A stretch of DNA of 5,789 nucleotides, taken from contig CANMSW010000153.1 in NCBI GenBank assembly GCA_947500275.1, positions 1 through 5,789 on the forward strand, written 5' to 3'. The notes beneath the pieces are model-generated. The model saw nothing but the letters and a program-made list of their open reading frames with translations. It did no database searches and was not told the origin of the DNA. Shown here one piece after another: positions 1 through 4,443 of this stretch. Source of the stretch: Bacteriovoracaceae bacterium. Its GTDB lineage: Bacteria > Bdellovibrionota > UBA1018. A program made the translations under genes and the position numbers. Position 1 is the first letter of the stretch. Each line of letters begins with the position of its first letter.

Positions 1-149
1 AATGGATGCCCGTGATGTTCGGAGTGTTTATGTTGCAATTACCGTCCGGGCTCACTCTCTATATGTTAGTGAACGCGCTCGCCGGTATTTTCCAGCAGAT
101 GCTTTTGAACAAGAAGCTGGATCAAGGGCATGCAGCGACAGCAACCTGA
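1..149 (+). CDS. yidC: Membrane protein insertase YidC, C-terminal end (5' truncated)
   Basis: Reading from base 3, 48 codons and a TGA stop at 147-149 are visible; the start lies off the left edge. YidC/Oxa1/Alb3 proteins insert and fold inner-membrane proteins, alone or with SecYEG. The fragment begins WMPVMFGVF and continues through LPSGLTLYMLVN to IFQQMLLNKK. This is the family's last transmembrane segment, with the conserved Pro-Ser-Gly-Leu and Gln-Gln positions, compared with PSGLVLYYIV...IIQQQ in E. coli. After the membrane segment only a short polar tail (LDQGHAATAT) remains, without a long basic extension. The next gene, mnmE, starts inside this one (20-nt overlap), which supports cotranscription. 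Identification rests on 48 residues but on a strongly conserved stretch and the classic yidC-mnmE adjacency. Confidence 0.9.
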   Translation, partial: WMPVMFGVFMLQLPSGLTLYMLVNALAGIFQQMLLNKKLDQGHAATAT

Positions 150-1554
150 GTCACCTCAAGTAAATAGAGATCAGTCTGGGTATTTTTCGGTCGCCACCAT
201 CTTCGCCCTTGCAAGCGGGGTTGGTGGCGCGATCAGCGTTGTCCGCATCAGTGGTCCTGAGACTCGAGCCGTCCTAAAAGTCTTAACTGGAAGGCCCGAT
301 TGGGAGCCAAATCAGGCTAAGCTTTGCCGGCTGAAAACCAGCGCGGGTGCGGCGATCGACGAAGCGCTCGTGATTTATTTTGAGGGCCCGCGCAGCTTCA
401 CTGGAGAAGATGTAGCGGAACTGCACCTTCACTCAAGCCCCTATATATTACGCACCGTTTTTGATGAGTTACGGCACCTGGGTTGTCGCTCGGCCTTAGC
501 GGGAGAGTTTTCATTTCGAGCTGTGCGAAACGGGAAAATGTCGATCTCCCAAGCGAAGGCAGTGGCGGACCTTATCGCGTCTGAGTCCCGGCCAGCTGCA
601 GAATTGGCATTAGAAAAGCTCTCCGGAAGCCAAAACCAGCTTCTCGGCAAGATTGCCTCAGACCTGCGCCGGATTACGGTTCTGAGTGAAGTAGGGATCG
701 ATTTTTCAGATCAGGACGTCGAAGAGGTGAGTCTACCCACGCTCAAGCGGTCTTTGTCGGAACTGCAAAAGGTACTGCAGGTTTTGAAGTCGAGTTTTGA
801 GCGAGGTGGCAGGATTCAAGACGGGGTGACGGTTTCGTTGATCGGGCTCCCTAATGCCGGTAAATCGAGTTTTTTTAACGCTCTTTTGGGAGAGGACCGC
901 TCAATCGTTTCAGATATCCCCGGCACGACGAGAGATATTGTTCGGGAGCGCTTGGTCTTGGAGTCAGAAGGTCTTTCGGTCTCTTTTCGATTGTCGGATA
1001 CCGCTGGGGTCCGGCCCACCGAGGATGAGATTGAAAAAATAGGAGTGGAAAGGTCGATCCGAGCCGCACGAGGCGCTGATCTGATCCTTTGGGTTTTGGA
1101 CGGTTCAGATCGAAGCCCGGACTCACAAATGGCACTCCTCAAGCATTGGGAGGAGCTTGGCTCCCCAAGCGGCCGTTCGGTCGGAATTCTCACGAAGTCG
1201 GACATTGAGGGCAACGCCTTCAATAACCGGTCATTTTTTGAAGGAAGAATGCCGTTTGTCGTTTGTTCTTCACTGAGCGGCGACGGCATGGACGAAGCAG
1301 CGGCATTAATGGTGCGGACTTGCGGGCACTGGGTGGCCCGATCCTCGGGTGAAGTCGTGCTGACCCGGGAAGAAGATCTCAGATCGGTTGAGGAAGCATT
1401 GGAACACATCGGGAGGGCTCTTCTCTCCCCGGAAGAGGATCTTTTTGCTTCTGACTTAAAGTTAGCTCTGAGAAGCCTTTCAACCCTGATTGGGGACACC
1501 GTGCCTGATGACATTTTGGGAGCCATTTTCTCGGGTTTTTGTATCGGCAAATAA
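130..1554 (+). CDS. mnmE: tRNA uridine-5-carboxymethylaminomethyl(34) synthesis GTPase MnmE (TrmE)
   Basis: MnmE works with MnmG (GidA) to install the cmnm5/nm5 group on U34 of certain tRNAs, using methylene-THF, FAD/NADH and GTP hydrolysis; it acts in the cytoplasm. The 474-aa protein has the full architecture. The N-terminal folate-binding domain runs to about residue 135 (ATIFALASGVGG...VRISG at 22-42) and the helical domain follows. The inserted Ras-like G domain has G1 GLPNAGKSS at 239-247, G2 TTRD at 266-269, G3 DTAG at 290-293 and G4 TKSD at 355-358. The C-terminus has the hallmark FCIGK at 470-474, including the conserved Cys. Asn242 matches the potassium-coordinating Asn226 and Glu302 the catalytic Glu282 of E. 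coli MnmE. The G4 motif has Thr instead of the usual Asn. It is about 20 residues longer than E. coli MnmE, mostly at the N-terminus. ATG 130 is the only usual start codon between the in-frame stop at 106-108 and the conserved domain, so the overlap with yidC appears real. Only a weak GGA (119-121) serves as a ribosome site, so translational coupling to yidC is plausible. Confidence 0.98.
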   Translation: MQRQQPESPQVNRDQSGYFSVATIFALASGVGGAISVVRISGPETRAVLKVLTGRPDWEPNQAKLCRLKTSAGAAIDEALVIYFEGPRSFTGEDVAELHLHSSPYILRTVFDELRHLGCRSALAGEFSFRAVRNGKMSISQAKAVADLIASESRPAAELALEKLSGSQNQLLGKIASDLRRITVLSEVGIDFSDQDVEEVSLPTLKRSLSELQKVLQVLKSSFERGGRIQDGVTVSLIGLPNAGKSSFFNALLGEDRSIVSDIPGTTRDIVRERLVLESEGLSVSFRLSDTAGVRPTEDEIEKIGVERSIRAARGADLILWVLDGSDRSPDSQMALLKHWEELGSPSGRSVGILTKSDIEGNAFNNRSFFEGRMPFVVCSSLSGDGMDEAAALMVRTCGHWVARSSGEVVLTREEDLRSVEEALEHIGRALLSPEEDLFASDLKLALRSLSTLIGDTVPDDILGAIFSGFCIGK

Positions 1555-1593
1555 CTTGAGTTTCGGAGTTGGTCGGAGCTAGTGTTCCGCGCC

Positions 1594-2445
1594 ATGAACA
1601 TTCAGAAAATCGGAGTTCTTGGAGCGGGTCAAATGGGTTTGGGCATTGCTCAGATCGCTGCCCTTGCGGGCTATTCAGTAAAGCTCGCGGATCGTGATCT
1701 TTTGATTGCTGAACAGGGAAAAAAGAAGATCCTGTCGCAGGTGGGGAAACTTGTCGAGAAGGGCAAGATGACCGCGAGTGATGCTGCGAAAATCGATCAG
1801 AACATTTTGGCCGTTTCAAGTGTGGCCGAGTTCAACGACGTTCAATTGGCCATCGAAGCGGTGACGGAAAATCCGGAGTTAAAGTTCGCGTTGTTCAAGC
1901 AGCTGGATGGCGCTTGTCCCGCAGACGCGATTCTTGCAACCAATACTTCGTCGATTAGCATTACGACCATTGCTGCACAAACGAAGCGACCGGAGAAAGT
2001 TGCGGGAATGCACTTCATGAATCCCGTCCCCGTTATGAAGTTAGTCGAAGGGATTCGGGGTTTGCAGACTTCTGATGAGGCGTTTGCACTCGTTCGCGAA
2101 ACTGCTGAAAAAATGGGTAAAACATTTGTTTCAGTCAGAGATATTCCAGGATTTGCAGTGAATCGGATATTGATGCCGATGATCAACGAGGCAGTTACGA
2201 CGCTTTATGAGGGCATTGCGAGTGTTGAGGATATCGATACTGCGATGAAACTGGGAACTAATCAGCCTATGGGACCCCTCACGCTGGCAGACTTCATTGG
2301 GCTCGATACGTGTCTCGCAATCATGCAGGTTCTGCATGAGGGGTTAGGCGACTCAAAATACCGTCCCTGTCCGCTCCTAAAACAGTATGTTGATGCGGGT
2401 TGGCTTGGGCGGAAGTCGGGGCGCGGATTTTACAAATACAATTGA
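1594..2445 (+). CDS. hbd: 3-hydroxybutyryl-CoA dehydrogenase (NAD-dependent, short-chain 3-hydroxyacyl-CoA dehydrogenase)
   Basis: Interconverts (S)-3-hydroxybutyryl-CoA and acetoacetyl-CoA, probably with NAD(H). With ATG 1594 it is 283 aa, the normal length for single-domain Hbd/PaaH/FadB2 proteins. The N-terminal Rossmann fold shows GAGQMG with glycines at 10, 12 and 15. Asp33 (LADRD) ends the second strand, favouring NAD over NADP. The catalytic set aligns with the human mitochondrial enzyme at a constant offset of 18: Ser119 (S137), His140 in HFMNPVPVMKLVE (H158), Glu152 (E170) and Asn190 in PGFAVNR (N208). The C-terminal dimerisation domain contains MKLGTNQPMGP and ends GRKSGRGFYKYN, as usual. 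An in-frame GTG at 1582 would add MFRA. I prefer the ATG because MNIQKIGVLGAG is the typical family N-terminus, but neither start has a well-spaced Shine-Dalgarno (GGAG at 1565-1568 and 1575-1578). It follows mnmE by 39 nt with no terminator, and the hydratase gene follows after 12 nt. Confidence 0.95.
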   Translation: MNIQKIGVLGAGQMGLGIAQIAALAGYSVKLADRDLLIAEQGKKKILSQVGKLVEKGKMTASDAAKIDQNILAVSSVAEFNDVQLAIEAVTENPELKFALFKQLDGACPADAILATNTSSISITTIAAQTKRPEKVAGMHFMNPVPVMKLVEGIRGLQTSDEAFALVRETAEKMGKTFVSVRDIPGFAVNRILMPMINEAVTTLYEGIASVEDIDTAMKLGTNQPMGPLTLADFIGLDTCLAIMQVLHEGLGDSKYRPCPLLKQYVDAGWLGRKSGRGFYKYN

Positions 2446-2448
2446 ATC

Positions 2449-2455
2449 GAGAGAA
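2449..2455 (+). promoter_or_regulatory. Ribosome binding site of the enoyl-CoA hydratase gene
   Basis: The purine run GAGAGAA sits in the 12-nt gap between the dehydrogenase stop and ATG 2458. It is a partial Shine-Dalgarno placed close to the start. The short gap and weak site suggest that ribosomes finishing the upstream gene help initiation here. Confidence 0.5.
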
Positions 2456-2457
2456 TC

Positions 2458-3258
2458 ATGAATGGTTTTCAGTTTCATCACATTCATCTAGAAACGCTCG
2501 ACCTGGGTGTCGCGGTGATTCGCATTCAGAGACCTGATGTCCTGAACGCCTTGAATACTGCTACGCTTCGGGAGCTGAAAGAGGCCTTGCTTCATGTTGC
2601 GGCAGATCCATCTGTTCGAGCGTTGATTCTTACGGGTTCTGGAGAAAAAGCTTTTGTTGCCGGAGCTGATATTAGTGAAATGGTGGCGAAGTCGAGCAGT
2701 GAGGGAGTTGAGTTCTCTCAGGTCGGTCATTCGGTCACAAAACTTCTGGAGCTGATGGGCAAGCCGACGATCGCAGCAGTGAATGGATTTGCGCTGGGCG
2801 GAGGAACCGAGCTCGCGATCGCATGTGATTTTATTCTCGCTAGCGAGACTGCCGTGTTCGGACTCCCCGAAGTGAGTTTAGGGGTTATCCCTGGCTTTGG
2901 AGCGACGGTTCGTCTTTCGAAATTTATTGGATTGCCAATGGCGAAGGAGCTTATTTTTTCCGGTCGGAAGATAAGAGCTGATGAAGCGCTAAGGATTGGT
3001 CTGGTCAACCGGGTATTTGCGACGGCGGATTTTTGGGGCGAGACCCTGAAGTTGGCTCAGACAATCAGTAAGCAATCCTTTTCGGCCGTGACGCAAGCAA
3101 AGCGGTTGCTGAATGAGTTCTCGGAGTCGACGGGACTTATGTATAAACTCGACTCTGAAGCCCAAGTTTTTGGGGGCCTTTTTGGTACCCCGGATCAGCG
3201 CGAGGGAATGGCAGCATTCCTCGAGAAGAGAAAGCCTACTTTTGAAGGACTGGTGTGA
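2458..3258 (+). CDS. Enoyl-CoA hydratase / crotonase family protein
   Basis: Hydrates trans-2-enoyl-CoA to (S)-3-hydroxyacyl-CoA; between a 3-hydroxybutyryl-CoA dehydrogenase and a short-chain acyl-CoA dehydrogenase, crotonyl-CoA is the likely substrate (Crt/EchA type). The 266-aa length is normal. Both oxyanion-hole segments are present: FVAGADI (66-72) and GFALGGGTE (110-118). The two acid/base glutamates are Glu118 (GGGTE) and Glu138 (GLPE), which match Glu144 and Glu164 of rat mitochondrial hydratase at a constant offset of 20. Having both argues for a true hydratase rather than an isomerase or hydrolase of the same fold. The loop after Glu138 reads PGFGATVRL where most family members have PGxGGTQRL, a small change near the active site. 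The C-terminus (EGMAAFLEKRKPTFEG) is canonical for the family. The stop overlaps the next gene's GTG start by 4 nt. Confidence 0.94.
   Translation: MNGFQFHHIHLETLDLGVAVIRIQRPDVLNALNTATLRELKEALLHVAADPSVRALILTGSGEKAFVAGADISEMVAKSSSEGVEFSQVGHSVTKLLELMGKPTIAAVNGFALGGGTELAIACDFILASETAVFGLPEVSLGVIPGFGATVRLSKFIGLPMAKELIFSGRKIRADEALRIGLVNRVFATADFWGETLKLAQTISKQSFSAVTQAKRLLNEFSESTGLMYKLDSEAQVFGGLFGTPDQREGMAAFLEKRKPTFEGLV
3245..3249 (+). promoter_or_regulatory. Ribosome binding site deciding the acyl-CoA dehydrogenase start
   Basis: AAGGA lies inside the end of the hydratase gene. It is 5 nt from GTG 3255, 11 nt from ATG 3261 and 14 nt from ATG 3264. The spacing, together with the 4-nt stop/start overlap, favours GTG 3255, but ATG 3261 remains possible. 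The choice changes only the first two or three residues. Confidence 0.55.
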
Positions 3259-4418
3259 TTATGATGCACGGTTGGCCTGAATCAGATGAATCGAAAGCGA
3301 TGTTGATGGACCAAGTTCGGAGTTTCGCCCGCAACGTGGTTGCGCCCAAAGCCAAAGAACTGGACGAAACAGGGCGGTTTCCAACCGAAATCGTAGCCCA
3401 ACTTTCTGAAATGGGCATGATGGGCATGATGGTCCCAGAAGAGTGGGGCGGGGCCGGGATGGACGCCGTGTCTTACGCAATGGCGCTTGAGGAAATCTCA
3501 GCAGCATGCGCTTCGACGGGCGTGATTATGTCCGTGAACAACTCGCTTGTCTGTTACCCGATCTCTGCCTTTGGAAACGACGAGCAGAAGCGGAAATGGT
3601 TAGTGCCGCTCGCTCAGGGTAAGAAGCTCGGGTGCTTTGCTCTTTCTGAGCCAGGTTATGGTTCAGATCCTGCCGGTTTGAAGCTGCAAGCGACCCGTGT
3701 CGAGGGCGGGTACCGTCTTCGCGGCACGAAGAACTGGATCACGAATGGTCGAGAAGCGGACGTGTGCGTCGTCTTCGCAACGACGGACAAAAACATCGGG
3801 CACAAAGGAATTTGTGCGTTCATCGTCGATACGAAGTCTCAAGGGTTCCAAGTAGCGAAGCTTGAGGACAAGCTCGGGATCAATGCTTCGTCGACCGCGC
3901 AGCTGTTTTTCGATGATGTTTTTGTTCCAGCGGATTGCCTTCTAGGCAAAGAAGGCCAAGGATTTAAAATCGCTCTGAGCACGCTTGATGGCGGGCGAAT
4001 TGGGATCGCAGCTCAGGCCTTAGGAATCGCAAAGTGTGCGTTTGAGGCCTCGAAAAAATTTGCGAGCGAACGGGAGCAGTTTGGAGCTCCGATCGCCAAA
4101 CTACAGGCGATTCAATGGTTCTTGGCAGATATGGCGACCCGCCTCCAGGGTGCGCGTCTTCTTACCTGGTCTGCAGCTAAGAATAAGGATGCTGGGCTTA
4201 AATACACCAAGGAAGCTGCTATGGCGAAGCTTGCAGCGTCGGAAGCCGCGATGTGGATTGCTACGAAAGCAATTCAAGTTCATGGCGGCTACGGGTTTAC
4301 GAAAGAGTACGTGGTTGAGAGAAATTTCCGCGACGCTAAAATCACGGAAATCTACGAAGGAACCTCGGAAATTCAGCGGATCGTAATTGCCGCTCAGGAA
4401 CTTGCAGAGCTGAACTAA
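3255..4418 (+). CDS. Short-chain acyl-CoA dehydrogenase (butyryl-CoA dehydrogenase-like)
   Basis: FAD enzyme that oxidises a saturated acyl-CoA to the trans-2-enoyl-CoA and passes electrons to electron-transferring flavoprotein. The 387-aa protein (from GTG) has the usual three-part fold: an N-terminal helical domain, a middle beta domain with signature 1 CFALSEPGYGSD (127-138) and KNWITNG (159-165), and a C-terminal helical domain with REQFG (273-277). Signature 2 starts QVHGGYGFTKEY (341) and runs to IYEGTSEIQ (366-374). Glu368 is at the position of the catalytic base of butyryl/short-chain enzymes (Glu367/368 type), unlike isovaleryl- or long-chain enzymes whose base lies earlier in the chain. 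This agrees with a C4 substrate, but isobutyryl-CoA or another short chain is not excluded by sequence. Alternative starts are ATG 3261 and 3264. It is coupled to the hydratase by a 4-nt overlap; the mutase gene follows after 25 nt. No etfAB genes are in the window. Confidence 0.94.
   Translation: MIMMHGWPESDESKAMLMDQVRSFARNVVAPKAKELDETGRFPTEIVAQLSEMGMMGMMVPEEWGGAGMDAVSYAMALEEISAACASTGVIMSVNNSLVCYPISAFGNDEQKRKWLVPLAQGKKLGCFALSEPGYGSDPAGLKLQATRVEGGYRLRGTKNWITNGREADVCVVFATTDKNIGHKGICAFIVDTKSQGFQVAKLEDKLGINASSTAQLFFDDVFVPADCLLGKEGQGFKIALSTLDGGRIGIAAQALGIAKCAFEASKKFASEREQFGAPIAKLQAIQWFLADMATRLQGARLLTWSAAKNKDAGLKYTKEAAMAKLAASEAAMWIATKAIQVHGGYGFTKEYVVERNFRDAKITEIYEGTSEIQRIVIAAQELAELN
3411..3432 (+). 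repeat. Short in-frame tandem repeat (9-bp unit, about 2.4 copies)
   Basis: ATGGGCATG occurs at 3411-3419 and again at 3420-3428, followed by ATGG. It encodes the Met-rich stretch MGMMGMM (residues 53-59) just before VPEEWGG of the acyl-CoA dehydrogenase. The family normally has a similar hydrophobic segment of the same length here (ELGxxGxxVPEExGG), so the repeat does not look like an insertion. Confidence 0.7.
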
Positions 4419-4432
4419 CTTCTGAATTCAGT

Positions 4433-4436
4433 GAGG
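4433..4436 (+). promoter_or_regulatory. Ribosome binding site of the acyl-CoA mutase gene
   Basis: GAGG is placed 7 nt before ATG 4444, a good Shine-Dalgarno spacing. It lies in the 25-nt gap after the dehydrogenase stop and supports this start for the mutase. The gap holds no terminator-like hairpin. Confidence 0.7.
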
Positions 4437-4443
4437 TAGAGAG

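Noticed and set aside
1556..1584. Possible promoter before the dehydrogenase: TTGAGT, 17 nt, then CTAGTG
   Set aside because: The -35-like hexamer is fair, but the -10-like hexamer is a poor match to TATAAT, so I cannot support it.
816..1601. Long open frame of 261 codons on the minus strand opposite mnmE
   Set aside because: It lies almost wholly antisense to the G domain and C-terminus of mnmE, whose motifs are unmistakable. Its translation is Ser/Arg-rich with no recognisable domain, as expected for a shadow frame.
1379..1819. Minus-strand open frame of 146 codons across the mnmE-dehydrogenase junction
   Set aside because: It is antisense to two well-supported genes, has a low-complexity Pro/Ser/Arg-rich translation, and has no ribosome site or family resemblance that I can see.
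3411..3432. Tandem repeat as a phase-variation or slippage site in the dehydrogenase gene
   Set aside because: The unit is 9 bp (in frame), there are fewer than three copies, and the encoded segment has the normal family length, so copy change would not shift the frame.
4036..4386. Plus-strand open frame of 116 codons inside the acyl-CoA dehydrogenase gene
   Set aside because: It is an alternate frame of the dehydrogenase C-terminal domain, Arg/Leu-rich, with no domain. The dehydrogenase frame holds catalytic Glu368 and signature 2 across the same bases.
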